Shown here one piece after another: positions 19,292 through 28,383 of a stretch of DNA of 64,000 nucleotides; positions within the stretch are counted from its first letter, which is position 1; each line of letters begins with the position of its first letter. The position numbers and the translations under genes were made by a program. The notes below the pieces were generated by a model, which saw only the letters and a program-made list of their open reading frames with translations, ran no database searches and was not told where the DNA came from. This DNA is from Burkholderia contaminans (GTDB lineage: Bacteria > Pseudomonadota > Gammaproteobacteria > Burkholderiales > Burkholderiaceae), in contig NZ_CP090640.1 of assembly GCF_029633825.1 (NCBI RefSeq), positions 868,001-932,000 on the forward strand, given 5' to 3'.

Positions 19292-19319
19292 CGAAATTGA
19301 GGTCAAGCTCAAATTTTCG
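19292..19319. promoter_or_regulatory. Imperfect palindrome between pepP and the XRE regulator
   Basis: CGAAATTGAG, six bases, then CTCAAATTTTCG: the arms pair except for a two-base slip. It lies in an AT-rich patch (19225-19340) within the 405-base divergent region 19094-19498. That is the place for an operator of the neighbouring XRE regulator or of pepP. Elsewhere in the gap CGGCACGGCGCCG occurs twice; no gene is seen there. Confidence 0.45.
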
Positions 19320-19498
19320 TAGGGCTAAAATCGGCGCGGCGCCTGCGCATCCCGGCACAACGGGAATTCGTCCGGCGATGCTGCGCGGTACAATTCGCCG
19401 TCCCGACGGCCGTGCTTCGGGCGATGCGCGAAAATCACCGTCCGGCGACTGCACCGCCCGTCCGCTCGCCTCCCGACTCGTTGTCACGAAAGAGATTC

Positions 19499-20282
19499 AT
19501 GGATTCAGACATCATGCGTATCGGCCAGCGCATTCGCCGCCTGCGCCGGGAAGCGAAGAAGACGCTGCTGGAAGTCGCGACCGAAGCGAAACTGTCGGTC
19601 GGGTTCCTGTCCCAGGTCGAGCGCCACCTCACCGGTATCTCGCTGTCGTCGCTCGTCAACGTCGCGAAGGCACTCGGCGTGCCGCTCGGCGCGCTGGTCG
19701 ACCAGCCGCGCCAGGCCCGGCCCGATTCGTACGAGGGCCGCCGCAAGCCGTACGCGCTCGACGCCAGGTCGCAGTGGTACGAGCGCCTCTCCACCACGTT
19801 CGACGGCAGCCAGATCAATGCGGTCAAGGTGCAGATGATGGAAGGCTACCGCTCGGAATGGGTCGCGCACGGCGGCGACGAATTCGTGTACGTACTGGCC
19901 GGCCGGATCTGCTACACGGTCGGCAAGAAGGATTACCCACTGTCGCCCGGCGACTCGCTGCACTTCGACGCGCGCAAGCGGCACCGGGTCGCCAACGTGG
20001 GCGACGGGCCGGCCGAGGTGATCACGGTCGGCACGCTGCCGCTGTTCGACGACCGTGGCACCGGGTTCGTGTCGGCGACGATGGACGCCGGGAAACCGGC
20101 GCCCGCCGCGCGTGCGACGCCGGGCGAGCCGCGCGTGAGCCGCCGCGGGCCGGCGCCCAAGCGGGCGGAGCGCGATCGCGACGCCGGCACGACGGGAAAG
20201 GCAAAAGGCCGCGGCCAAGCCGCGCGCATCCGCCGGCAAACGCCCGGCGGCCGCGAAGCCGGCGCGCAAGAAGAAGTCTTAA
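19499..20282 (+). CDS. XRE-family regulator with C-terminal cupin domain (C-terminal tail frameshifted)
   Basis: DNA-binding regulator with a ligand-sensing cupin. The N-terminal helix-turn-helix covers about residues 5-65 (IGQRIRRLRREAKKTLLEVA, then AKLSVGFLSQVERHLTGISL). A cupin_2 domain covers about 110-195 (GDEFVYVLAGRICYTVGKKD, LSPGDSLHFDARKRHRVANV). After residue 234 a run of four A (20203-20206) breaks the frame. With three A it would continue as a Lys/Ala-rich tail ending PARKKKS and stop at 20280-20282. As sequenced the frame runs on to 20836 antisense to cca, which is implausible. Both functional domains precede the slip, so activity may be intact. Target genes are unknown. Confidence 0.85.
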
Positions 20283-20334
20283 CGGTTGCCGGGAGGGCGA
20301 CGCACGCCCTTCCCGCCGGCCCTATTCACCGCCC

Positions 20335-21576
20335 CTATTCGCCGATCTCGAGCGCCTGCGCGACGGCCTCGATCCGTGCGCGATGCACGGCGTCCTTGAT
20401 CTTCTCCGTATCGTTGCCGATGCCGCGCGCGATTGCGCCGGCATCGACGCTGCGCGCGGCCGCGAGCGCGACGCGCAGCCGCTCGGCCTGCGGATACGGC
20501 TGCGCTTCGAGCCCGAGCCGTCCGCGCGCATCCGATTCGCACGCCTGCAGCATTTCGGCGAAACGTGCCGGCTTGCGCAGCGCGTCGCTGCGCTCGAACA
20601 GCCGCACCAGCGCGGCCGCACCCATCTCCATCACGCGATGCAGGTTGCCGTGCTCGCGCGCGACGACCAGCGCGAGATCGCGGCATTCGTTCGGCACGCG
20701 CAACCGCTCGCACAACGGCTTGAGCAGGTCGACGCTGCGCCCCTCGTGGCCGACGTGGCGCGGCAGCACGTCGGCGGGCGTCGTCGCCTTGCCGAGATCG
20801 TGCGTGAGCGCCGCGAAGCGCACCGGCAGCGAATAACCCTGCTTCGCCGCGTAGTCGACGACCATCATCACGTGCACGCCCGTGTCGACTTCCGGGTGGT
20901 AGTCGGCGCGCTGCGGCACGCCCCACAACGCATCGACTTCCGGCAGGATGCGCGCGAGCGCGCCGCACTCGCGCAGCACCGCGAACATCCGCGACGGCTT
21001 CGCTTCCATCAGCCCGCGCGCGATTTCCTGCCACACGCGCTCAGGCACGAGCGCGTCGACCTCGCCCGCGTCGACCATCCGCCGCATCAGCGCGAGCGTT
21101 TCGTCCGCCACCGTGAAATCCGCAAACCGCGCAGCGAAGCGGGCGATGCGCAGGATCCGCACCGGATCCTCGACGAATGCATCGCTCACATGCCGGAACA
21201 CGCGCGCACGCAGGTCGGCCTGCCCGTCGAACGGATCGATCACCGGCCCGACCAGGTCGCCCTCCGGGCTCACCTCGCGCGCCATCGCGTTGATCGTCAG
21301 GTCGCGCCGCGCGAGATCCTCGTCGAGCGTCACGTCCGGCGCGTAGTGGAACTGGAAGCCGTGATAGCCGGCCGCCGTCTTGCGCTCGGTGCGCGCGAGC
21401 GCGTACTCCTCCTGCGTCCGCGGATGCAGGAATACCGGGAAATCCTTGCCGACCGGCCGGAACCCCTGCGCGGCCATCTGCTCGGGGGTCGCGCCCACCA
21501 CCACGTAATCGCGGTCCTGCACGGGCACGCCGAGCAGTTCGTCGCGGATGGCGCCGCCTACTGCGTAGATATTCAT
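20335..21576 (-). CDS. cca: Multifunctional CCA tRNA nucleotidyltransferase
   Basis: Adds or repairs the 3' CCA of tRNA; the C-terminal HD domain gives phosphohydrolase activities. The 413-residue protein starts MNIYAVGGAIRDELLGVPVQ (G-loop), followed by DRDYVVVG with the metal-binding acidic pair. RRDLTINAMA and DPVRILRIARFAARF (neck) follow, then the HD motif ALTHDLGKATTPADVLPRHV at about residues 255-275. The length matches the Escherichia coli enzyme. The ATG overlaps the GST stop by four bases, so the two are translationally coupled. Confidence 0.96.
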   Translation of the reverse strand: MNIYAVGGAIRDELLGVPVQDRDYVVVGATPEQMAAQGFRPVGKDFPVFLHPRTQEEYALARTERKTAAGYHGFQFHYAPDVTLDEDLARRDLTINAMAREVSPEGDLVGPVIDPFDGQADLRARVFRHVSDAFVEDPVRILRIARFAARFADFTVADETLALMRRMVDAGEVDALVPERVWQEIARGLMEAKPSRMFAVLRECGALARILPEVDALWGVPQRADYHPEVDTGVHVMMVVDYAAKQGYSLPVRFAALTHDLGKATTPADVLPRHVGHEGRSVDLLKPLCERLRVPNECRDLALVVAREHGNLHRVMEMGAAALVRLFERSDALRKPARFAEMLQACESDARGRLGLEAQPYPQAERLRVALAAARSVDAGAIARGIGNDTEKIKDAVHRARIEAVAQALEIGE

Positions 21577-22220
21577 GGCTGAGGCTCGTATTCGGCGATC
21601 ACGTTCGTCTCGCGGCGCGCGGCGTCGATCCAGCGCTGGACGGCCGGCAGCGCCGTCACGCGGGCCGCATAGCCCGCCGCTTCCGGCGACAGGCCCGGCG
21701 CGTACGTGTTGAAGCGCATCACGACGGGCGCGTACATCGCATCGGCAATGCCGAATTCGCCGAACAGGAACGGCCCGCCCGACGCCTCGAGACACGCGCT
21801 CCACAGCGCATCGATGCGCGCGACATCGGCGAGCGCGTCGGGGGTCGCGCCGCGCCCCGGCATCGACGCGCGCACGTTCATGCCCATCTGCGTGCGCAGC
21901 GCCGCGAAGCCCGAATGCATCTCGGCCGAGACGCAGCGCGCATGCGCGCGCTCGAGCGGATCGGCCGGCCACATCGGAAACTGCGGATAGCGTTCGGCGA
22001 GCATCTCGGCGATCGCGAGCGAATCCCAGATCGCGACGCCATGGTCGTCGACCAGGCACGGCACCTTGCCGGACGGCGAATACTCGCGGATGCGCGCGGC
22101 CGTGTCATCGTGGCGCAGCTCGATCGCGATCTCGTCGAACGGGATGCCGAAATGCGTGAGCAGCAGCCACGGGCGCATCGACCACGACGAATAGTTCTTG
22201 TCTCCAATGACGAGTTTCAT
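21573..22220 (-). CDS. Glutathione S-transferase family protein
   Basis: Cytosolic glutathione transferase of 215 residues. The N-terminal thioredoxin fold has MKLVIGDKNYSSWSMRPWLL with Ser residues at the usual activation site. SGKVPCLVDDHGVAIWDSLA gives the cis-Pro and the Glu/Ser-type glutathione contact (here Asp-Ser). The C-terminal helical domain is present. NYSSWSMRPWLL is typical of the YfcF/YfcG-like bacterial subgroup. The substrate is not predictable. It is coupled to cca by an ATGA overlap. Confidence 0.9.
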   Translation of the reverse strand: MKLVIGDKNYSSWSMRPWLLLTHFGIPFDEIAIELRHDDTAARIREYSPSGKVPCLVDDHGVAIWDSLAIAEMLAERYPQFPMWPADPLERAHARCVSAEMHSGFAALRTQMGMNVRASMPGRGATPDALADVARIDALWSACLEASGGPFLFGEFGIADAMYAPVVMRFNTYAPGLSPEAAGYAARVTALPAVQRWIDAARRETNVIAEYEPQP

Positions 22221-22267
22221 GACGGTGATCCGGAAAACGCGAAAGTGAAAGGGGAGACGCTGCCGGC

Positions 22268-23227
22268 CTAGCGGCGCGAGCGGAACCAGTCGAACCGGGA
22301 GCGCTGCGCGGCCTGACCGAGATACGCGGGCGCGATGCTTTCGAGACTCGCGGGCGAGATCCCGAGTTCCGGCGCGAGCGGCCCCGACAGCACGTTCGGC
22401 ACCGACATCGTCGCGAGATTGTCGCGCGTGAGCACGGGCTCGCCGGGCAGGCATTCGAACACGCTCGCCTGCAGCCGCGCGAGCGCGTCGGGCAGCCGCA
22501 CGATGCGTGCCTGCCGGCCGACCAGCGTGCCGCAATAGCGCACCAGCTGCTCGAGCGTGTAGACGGTCGGGCCGCCGAGTTCGTAGGTCTTGCCGTGTGC
22601 GGCCGCGAGATCGAACGTGTTGACGAACGCGCGCACGACATCGCCGACGAACACCGGCTGGAAGCGCGCGTCGGGCATCGCGAGCGGCAGCACCGGCACC
22701 GAGCGCTGCAGGGCCGCGAACGTGTTGAGAAATGCATCGCCGGGGCCGAACACGACCGACGGACGGAAGATCGTCAGCGCAAGCGAATCGGTCGCCGCGA
22801 TCGCATGCAGCGCGGCCTCGCCGTCGCCCTTCGAGCGCTGGTACATGCTCACGCCGTGCGAATCGGCGCCGAGCGCGCTCATGTGCAGCAGGCGCTGTAC
22901 GCCCGCCTCGGTGCAGGCGGTCGCGAGCGCGGCCGGCAGCGTGACGTGTGCGCTCGCGAAACCGGGCCCGTACGGCGTGCCGCGGCCGCCGTGCAGCACG
23001 CCGACGAGGTTGATCGCCGCGTGCGCACCGGCCACGAAGCGCGCAAGCGTGCGCGTGTCGAGCGCGTCGAGCTCGACGATTTCGACCGGCAGCATCTGCA
23101 GGTGGCGCGCGTGGTCACGCCGGCGCGTGCCGATCCGAACCTGCTTGCCGGATTCGATCAGCGCATTGACGAGCCGGCTGCCGATGAAGCCGGTGCCGCC
23201 CAGCAGCGCGACGGTCTGGCGATCCAT
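22268..23227 (-). CDS. NAD(P)-binding protein, complex I NDUFA9-like / atypical SDR
   Basis: Rossmann-fold protein of 319 residues. The dinucleotide motif GGTGFIG lies at residues 10-16 (VALLGGTGFIGSRLVNALIE), then NLVGVLHGG and a YxxxK-type site in SMYQRSKGDGEAAL. The segment PSVVFGPGDAFLNTFAALQR is characteristic of the NDUFA9/YfcH-type atypical SDRs annotated as complex I NDUFA9 subunit family. The role in bacteria is unclear. It lies 47 bases upstream of the GST gene and 57 bases after the lytic transglycosylase. Confidence 0.88.
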   Translation of the reverse strand: MDRQTVALLGGTGFIGSRLVNALIESGKQVRIGTRRRDHARHLQMLPVEIVELDALDTRTLARFVAGAHAAINLVGVLHGGRGTPYGPGFASAHVTLPAALATACTEAGVQRLLHMSALGADSHGVSMYQRSKGDGEAALHAIAATDSLALTIFRPSVVFGPGDAFLNTFAALQRSVPVLPLAMPDARFQPVFVGDVVRAFVNTFDLAAAHGKTYELGGPTVYTLEQLVRYCGTLVGRQARIVRLPDALARLQASVFECLPGEPVLTRDNLATMSVPNVLSGPLAPELGISPASLESIAPAYLGQAAQRSRFDWFRSRR

Positions 23228-23284
23228 GTCGTGAGCCTCAAAAGAACACTGCCGCGTCTCGCGCGGCAGTGTGAAGGTTGCGTA

Positions 23285-25237
23285 TCAGGGCGAGATCATG
23301 CCTAGACGTTTCTTCAACGACTGCGGCTTGCCCTCGAAGAGCGCCGCGTAATAGACGGTGTTCGACAGCACGTTCTTCACGTAGTCGCGCGTCTCGTTGA
23401 ACGGAATCGTTTCTGCGAAGATCGCGCCTTCGACCGGCTGCGTCAACACCTGGCGCCACTGGCGCGGCCGGCCCGGGCCCGCGTTGTAGCCGGCCGTGGC
23501 GAGCACCGGCGAGCTGTCGAAGTTGTTGTAGATGTCCGCCAGGTACCAGGTGCCGAGCTGGATGTTGGTATCGATGTCGTGCATCTGCGCGCGCGAGATC
23601 GTGCCCATGCCGAGCTTCTTCGCAACCATCTGCGCGGTGGCCGGCATCAGCTGCATCAGGCCGCCCGCGCCCACCGACGAACGCGCGCTGATGATGAAGC
23701 GCGATTCCTGGCGGATCAGCCCGTACGCCCACTCGATGTCGAGGCCCGTCGATTGCGCATAGCGCTCGACGATGTTGCGGTACGGCGACGGGTAGCGCAG
23801 CGTGAAATCGTGCTCGGCCTTCGTGCGGTCGGCCGTGTTGACCGTGCGGTCGAGCAACTCGACGCGCTTGCCGTATTCGGCCGCGGCCAGCAGCTGGCGA
23901 TCGGTCATCCCGCGCAGCGGCCAGTTCCATTCGCGGTTGCCTTCGAGGCGCAGGTTCAGCGCGTAGAAACGCTGCGCGAGCGCGAAGCCCGGAATCTTGC
24001 TCATCGCATCGATCTCGGCGTCGCTCACCTTCGTGCGCGGCGGGATCGTCGTGCGCTGGCCGAGCTCTTCGCCGGCGAGCTGCCCGTAGAAGTTGAACTG
24101 GCCCGCGACCTGCTCGAATTCCTGGTTCGCCTGCAGCGTGTCGCCGCTCTGCTTGAGCGCGCGCGCATGCCAGTAGATCCACGCCGGATCGTTGCGCAGC
24201 GACGGCGGCATCTGCTCGATCGACCAGCGCACCATCGGCCAGTTGCCGGCGAGCAGCGCGGCGCGCGTGCGCCATTCGTAGCCCGGGTTCGACAGCGGCG
24301 CATTCGTCGATTTCGCGTACCAGACCGATGCGAGCGGCGAGCGCTTGATCGCGCCCTGGTAGCCGATCGCGCCCCACGCGATCGCCTGCTCCTGCTTGGT
24401 CAGCGACGGGGCGACCGTGGTCAGCATTCCGGCGGCGGCGTCCGGATCGTTGCGCGCCATGCGGCTGAGCGCGATCAGGGCGATCTGGTGCGAGGTGGCG
24501 TCGGGGCCGACGCCGCGCGCGAGGTACAGCGGCGGCGCGCTCGTCGCCTGGTCGAAGCCGACCGGGCGCGGGCCGAGCGCATCGACGATCTTGCCGCCGA
24601 GCGTCGTGTAGTTCTGCTCGTATGCGAGGCGCGCCTGCTGCCACACGTCGTCGCTCGTGAACTGCTGGTTGACCGTGAGCGCGGTGATCAGGTCGACGCA
24701 CGCGTCGCCGTAGTTCTTCGGCTCGACGAGCAGCGCACGTGCCGCTTCGGCGACGTTCTCGCCGCGCGCCGCGCGCGATTCCAGCGCATAGCACTTGACC
24801 TGCGTGTCGTCGTCGAGCACGAAGCGCTTGTATTGCTCGTCGAAGTTGCGCCAGTCGTGGCGCGCGCCGAGCACGAGCAGGTAGTCGTTGCGCAGGCGGT
24901 CGGCGATCGCCTGGCCGTCGTAGCGCTGCAGGAACGACTGCACGGGCGCGTCCGGCGCGTCCACGCGCGCGCGGCCCGTCGAATCGAACAACTGTGGCTT
25001 GATCTGGAAATACTCGACGTAGGACGGTACCGGATAGTTCGGGATCATCGACGCGAGCTGCGCGGCTTTCGCGGCGTCGTTGCGACGCGCGGCTTCACGA
25101 AGCTGCACGAAGGTCTGGTCGTCCCCGGAGACCGTATCGTCGTTCGGCGCGGCGCATGCGGCCGTGCCCGCGACGAGCGCTGCGGCCGAAAGCGTCAGCG
25201 CGACCGCGCGATATACTCGAAAAAGGCTGTTCGACAT
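23285..25237 (-). CDS. slt: Soluble lytic murein transglycosylase (Slt70 type)
   Basis: Periplasmic enzyme cleaving glycan strands of peptidoglycan to 1,6-anhydromuramoyl products. The 650-residue precursor has a signal peptide (SLFRVYRAVALTLSAAALVA) ending near residue 30. A long alpha-helical U-ring domain spans about 40-450. The C-terminal SLT domain has the catalytic Glu in YGLIRQESRF (about residue 511), then GAGGLMQLMPATAQ and TAGYNAGPGRPRQW. Its start is only 20 bases from the start of the divergent cyclo-ligase gene, so its promoter must lie inside that gene. Confidence 0.95.
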   Translation of the reverse strand: MSNSLFRVYRAVALTLSAAALVAGTAACAAPNDDTVSGDDQTFVQLREAARRNDAAKAAQLASMIPNYPVPSYVEYFQIKPQLFDSTGRARVDAPDAPVQSFLQRYDGQAIADRLRNDYLLVLGARHDWRNFDEQYKRFVLDDDTQVKCYALESRAARGENVAEAARALLVEPKNYGDACVDLITALTVNQQFTSDDVWQQARLAYEQNYTTLGGKIVDALGPRPVGFDQATSAPPLYLARGVGPDATSHQIALIALSRMARNDPDAAAGMLTTVAPSLTKQEQAIAWGAIGYQGAIKRSPLASVWYAKSTNAPLSNPGYEWRTRAALLAGNWPMVRWSIEQMPPSLRNDPAWIYWHARALKQSGDTLQANQEFEQVAGQFNFYGQLAGEELGQRTTIPPRTKVSDAEIDAMSKIPGFALAQRFYALNLRLEGNREWNWPLRGMTDRQLLAAAEYGKRVELLDRTVNTADRTKAEHDFTLRYPSPYRNIVERYAQSTGLDIEWAYGLIRQESRFIISARSSVGAGGLMQLMPATAQMVAKKLGMGTISRAQMHDIDTNIQLGTWYLADIYNNFDSSPVLATAGYNAGPGRPRQWRQVLTQPVEGAIFAETIPFNETRDYVKNVLSNTVYYAALFEGKPQSLKKRLGMISP

Positions 25238-25257
25238 CGTTTTGAATGGAGCACGAA

Positions 25258-25854
25258 GTGAGCGAAAGCATAGCACGCAACCCTGTGCCGAACCCGAAGG
25301 TTGCACTACGCAAAACGCTGTCCGGCGCGCGTCGCGACGCCGCGTCGCAACCCGCCGCGAACGCCGCGCTCGACGCGCGGCTGCGCACGCTGCTCGAACG
25401 GCTCGCGCCGCGCACGGTCGGGTTCTACTGGCCGCTGCCGGGTGAATTCGATGCGCGCGACGCGGTGCTCGCGTGGTGCGCGGCCGGTGCCGGCAGGCAG
25501 GCCGCACTGCCCGTGATCGACGAACGGCACACGCCGCTCGAGTTCCATGCGTGGGACGCGCACACGCCGATGCGCGAAGGTCATCACCGGATTCCGGAAC
25601 CGGCGTCGGGAATCGTCGTCGTGCCCGACCTTTTGCTGATTCCCTGCGTGGGATTCGATCGGCAGCGCTACCGGCTCGGCTACGGCGGCGGCTACTACGA
25701 CCGCACGCTTGCCGCATGGCCGGGCAGCGAACCGCCCGTGACGGTCGGCATCGCGTATGAAGCGTGCCGCGTCGACGCGCTGCCGGCCGAAGCGCACGAT
25801 CTCGCGCTGCACTGGATCGTGACCGACGGCGCGCTGCACCCGGCCGGCGGATGA
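25258..25854 (+). CDS. 5-formyltetrahydrofolate cyclo-ligase
   Basis: ATP-dependent conversion of 5-formyl-THF to 5,10-methenyl-THF in one-carbon metabolism. The protein of about 198 residues has the substrate-binding region RTVGFYWPLPGEFDARDAVL and the signature LLIPCVGFDRQRYRLGYGGG (about 138-157), which includes the Mg-ATP loop GYGGGYYDRTLA. I prefer the GTG at 25258, because GGAG at 25248-25251 is a well-spaced ribosome site for it. An in-frame ATG at 25246 overlaps that site and would add four residues. Confidence 0.92.
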   Translation: MSESIARNPVPNPKVALRKTLSGARRDAASQPAANAALDARLRTLLERLAPRTVGFYWPLPGEFDARDAVLAWCAAGAGRQAALPVIDERHTPLEFHAWDAHTPMREGHHRIPEPASGIVVVPDLLLIPCVGFDRQRYRLGYGGGYYDRTLAAWPGSEPPVTVGIAYEACRVDALPAEAHDLALHWIVTDGALHPAGG

Positions 25855-25928
25855 CGCGGCGGCCGGCGCCGCATCCGTCGTCGCGCGCCCGTCAGCGCAG
25901 TGCCGCACGCCACCCGCGGCGCAACCGT

Positions 25929-26441
25929 TTACAGCGACGCCGCCGCGCGCGCGGCCGTGTCGTACAGGCCCGATGCGTTGCGCAGCAACTGCGCCGCGTC
26001 GCCGATCTGCTCGTTGGTGAGCCCGCTGTCCTTCAGCGTCTCGATCAGGCAATGCTCGCGCACCTCGCGGTACTTCAGGCACAGCTCGCGGCCCGCGTCG
26101 GTCGCGAAGAAGAACACTTCCTTGCCGTTCTTCTCGCTCTTCACATAGCCGCGGGCGATCAGTTTTTTCAGCGCATAGGTCGCGACGTGCGTATCCTCGA
26201 TATTGAGCACGAAGCAGATGTCGGCGAGTTTCTTCTTGCGTTCGCGATGGCTGACGTGATGCAGCAGCGACACCTCGACCGCCGTCATGTCCTTCGCGCC
26301 GGCCGCCGACATGCAGCGCACCATCCACCGATTGAAAGCATTGCCTGCCATGATGAGGCCGTATTCGAGTTCCGACAGCTCCGCGCTCGAATCGGAAACG
26401 AGGTGTTCGGATGACACGATCTTGGTCGCAGGACGCTTCAT
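25929..26441 (-). CDS. MarR-type winged-helix regulator
   Basis: DNA-binding regulator of 170 residues. A winged helix is clear: MTAVEVSLLHHVSHRERKKK (about 66-85), LADICFVLNIEDTHVATYAL as recognition region, KLIARGYVKSEKNGKEVFFF as the wing, then a C-terminal helix for dimerisation. I start at MKRPATKIVS (26441); an upstream ATG at 26552 would run through the palindrome and promoter region. It faces pxpBCA across 148 bases, so it may control that operon or itself. The ligand is unknown. Confidence 0.88.
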   Translation of the reverse strand: MKRPATKIVSSEHLVSDSSAELSELEYGLIMAGNAFNRWMVRCMSAAGAKDMTAVEVSLLHHVSHRERKKKLADICFVLNIEDTHVATYALKKLIARGYVKSEKNGKEVFFFATDAGRELCLKYREVREHCLIETLKDSGLTNEQIGDAAQLLRNASGLYDTAARAAASL

Positions 26442-26531
26442 GGAAAGGCGGAGCAAGCCGGATGACAGGGTGTGCCGAGTGTACGCCAGAAGCCCCGACA
26501 TACGGGCTAGGCGAAAACGCTTATTGGGAAG

Positions 26532-26552
26532 TTGTCGATATTTTATCGACAA
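26532..26552. promoter_or_regulatory. Perfect palindromic operator upstream of pxpBCA
   Basis: Arms TTGTCGATA (26532-26540) and TATCGACAA (26544-26552) with a TTT centre. It lies 37 bases before the pxpB ATG and 90 bases before the MarR gene start, in the AT-rich part of the divergent promoter region. TTGTC..GACAA half-sites are known mainly from GntR/FadR-type regulators, but the only regulator gene nearby is of MarR type. Confidence 0.72.
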
Positions 26553-26589
26553 TGTGCGCTAACATTGCCGTCCGAACCGTGCCAGTCCG

Positions 26590-27246
26590 ATGACGCAACC
26601 CCGCATTTATCCGCTCGGTGATACAGCCCTCGTCTGCGAGGTGCCGCCACCCGCCACGCTCGATTGCCAGCGCCGCGTCTGGGCCGTTGCCGAGGCCGCG
26701 CGCGCGTGGCCCGACGTGATCGACGTCGTGCCCGGCATGAACAACCTGACGATCGTATTCGATGCGCTCGCCACGACGGCCGATTCGCTCACGCCGGCGC
26801 TGCGCGACGCGTGGGAGACGGCCGACGTCGAGCACGCGGACGGCCGCGAGGTCGAGATCCCGGTCGAATACGGTGGCGCCGCCGGCCCCGATCTGCCGGC
26901 CGTCGCCGCGCATACCGGCCTGTCGGTCGACGAGGTCGTCGCGCGCCACGCGGCCGGCGCCTACGTCGTGTTCTTCGTCGGCTTCCAGCCGGGCTTCGCG
27001 TATCTCGGCGGGCTCGACGCCGCGCTGCACATGCCGCGCCGCGCGGCGCCGCGCCTCGAGGTGCCGGCCGGCTCGGTCGGCATCGGCGGCGCGCAGACAG
27101 GCATCTACCCGGCCACGTCGCCCGGCGGCTGGCAACTGATCGGCCGCACGTCGCACGTGCTGTTCGATCCGGCGCGGCCGCAGCCGACGCTGCTGCTGCC
27201 CGGCGACCGCGTGCGCTTCACCATTGCGGGAGTCGACGCACGATGA
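26590..27246 (+). CDS. pxpB: 5-oxoprolinase subunit PxpB (KipI-like)
   Basis: One of three subunits of ATP-dependent 5-oxoprolinase (5-oxoproline to glutamate). The 218-residue protein starts MTQPRIYPLGDTALVCEVPP and has the family core VVPGMNNLTIVFDALA, FFVGFQPGFAYLGGLDAALH (about 137-156) and GSVGIGGAQTGIYPATSPGG (cyclophilin-like fold). It overlaps pxpC by four bases (ATGA). It was long annotated as allophanate hydrolase subunit 1 or KipI. Confidence 0.95.
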   Translation: MTQPRIYPLGDTALVCEVPPPATLDCQRRVWAVAEAARAWPDVIDVVPGMNNLTIVFDALATTADSLTPALRDAWETADVEHADGREVEIPVEYGGAAGPDLPAVAAHTGLSVDEVVARHAAGAYVVFFVGFQPGFAYLGGLDAALHMPRRAAPRLEVPAGSVGIGGAQTGIYPATSPGGWQLIGRTSHVLFDPARPQPTLLLPGDRVRFTIAGVDAR

Positions 27247-28310
27247 CCCAGAGCAACGTACCGGGCACCATCGAGGTGGTGCGGGCCGGCCCGCTGACTA
27301 CCGTGCAGGATCTCGGGCGCCGCGGCGCGCGCCATCTCGGCGTCGCGCAGGGCGGCGCGCTCGACGGCCTCGCGCTCGAAGTCGGCAACCGGCTGGTCGG
27401 CAACCGCCCCGATGCGGCGGCCGTCGAGATCACGATCGGCCCGGCCGCTTTCCGCTTCACGCGCGCGACCCGCATCGCGATCACCGGCACCGAGTTCGGT
27501 GCGACGCTCGACGGCCGGCGCGTATATTCATGGTGGAGCCTGCCGGTCGAGGCCGGGCAGACGCTCGTGCTGCCTGCCGCGAAACGCGGAATGCGCGGCT
27601 ACCTGTGCATCGCCGGCGGCATCGACGTGCTGCCGATGCTCGGCTCGCGCAGCACCGATCTCGCCTCGCGCTTCGGCGGCCTCGGCGGCCGCGCGCTGCG
27701 CGACGGCGATCGCCTCCCGGTCGGCGTGCTTCCGGCCGGAATGGGTTGCCTCGCGGCCGACGCCCCCGAATTCGGCGTCAAGGCGCCGGCGTGGTGCGCG
27801 TTCGTGCGCGTCGACGAGCCGCCGCGCCGTCACCGCCCCGCGCATGCGCCGTGGGCGATGCCGGTGCGCGTGCTGCCGGGCCCCGACTACGCGTCGTTCG
27901 CCGCCGATTCGCAGCAGGCGTTCTGGGATGAAGAATGGCTGGTCACGGCGAACAGCAACCGCATGGGCTACCGGCTTGCCGGTGTCGAACTCGTGCGCGA
28001 GCGGCCGGCCGAGCTGCTGTCGCACGCGGTGCTGCCCGGCACGATCCAGGTGCCGCCGAACGGCCAGCCGATCGTGCTGATGCACGACGCGCAGACCACC
28101 GGCGGCTACCCGAAGATCGGCACGGTGATCCGTGCGGATCTGTGGAAACTCGCGCAGGCGCGGCTCAACCTGCCGATCCGCTTCGTGCGCACGACGCCCG
28201 ACGCCGCGCGCGCCGCGCTGGCCGCCGAACGTGCGTATCTGCGGCAGATCGACGTGGCGATCGACCTGCGCGAGGAAGCGCGCCGCCGCGCCGAGTCGCG
28301 TGCGGCGTGA
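27243..28310 (+). CDS. pxpC: 5-oxoprolinase subunit PxpC (KipA-like)
   Basis: Second 5-oxoprolinase subunit, 355 residues. It starts [20 protein letters not shown] and has [20 protein letters not shown], then [20 protein letters not shown] near residue 115. [20 protein letters not shown] and the C-terminal [20 protein letters not shown] complete the BtpA/KipA domain. The start is fixed by the ATGA overlap with pxpB. A Glu/Arg-rich helix ([16 protein letters not shown]) ends the protein. Confidence 0.95.
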   Translation: MTQSNVPGTIEVVRAGPLTTVQDLGRRGARHLGVAQGGALDGLALEVGNRLVGNRPDAAAVEITIGPAAFRFTRATRIAITGTEFGATLDGRRVYSWWSLPVEAGQTLVLPAAKRGMRGYLCIAGGIDVLPMLGSRSTDLASRFGGLGGRALRDGDRLPVGVLPAGMGCLAADAPEFGVKAPAWCAFVRVDEPPRRHRPAHAPWAMPVRVLPGPDYASFAADSQQAFWDEEWLVTANSNRMGYRLAGVELVRERPAELLSHAVLPGTIQVPPNGQPIVLMHDAQTTGGYPKIGTVIRADLWKLAQARLNLPIRFVRTTPDAARAALAAERAYLRQIDVAIDLREEARRRAESRAA

Positions 28311-28383
28311 CAATAGCGGTAGCGGTACCGGAGGCAGTCGCAGTAGAGAAGACGGGCCACGCAATCAGTGGACGAGGAACATC

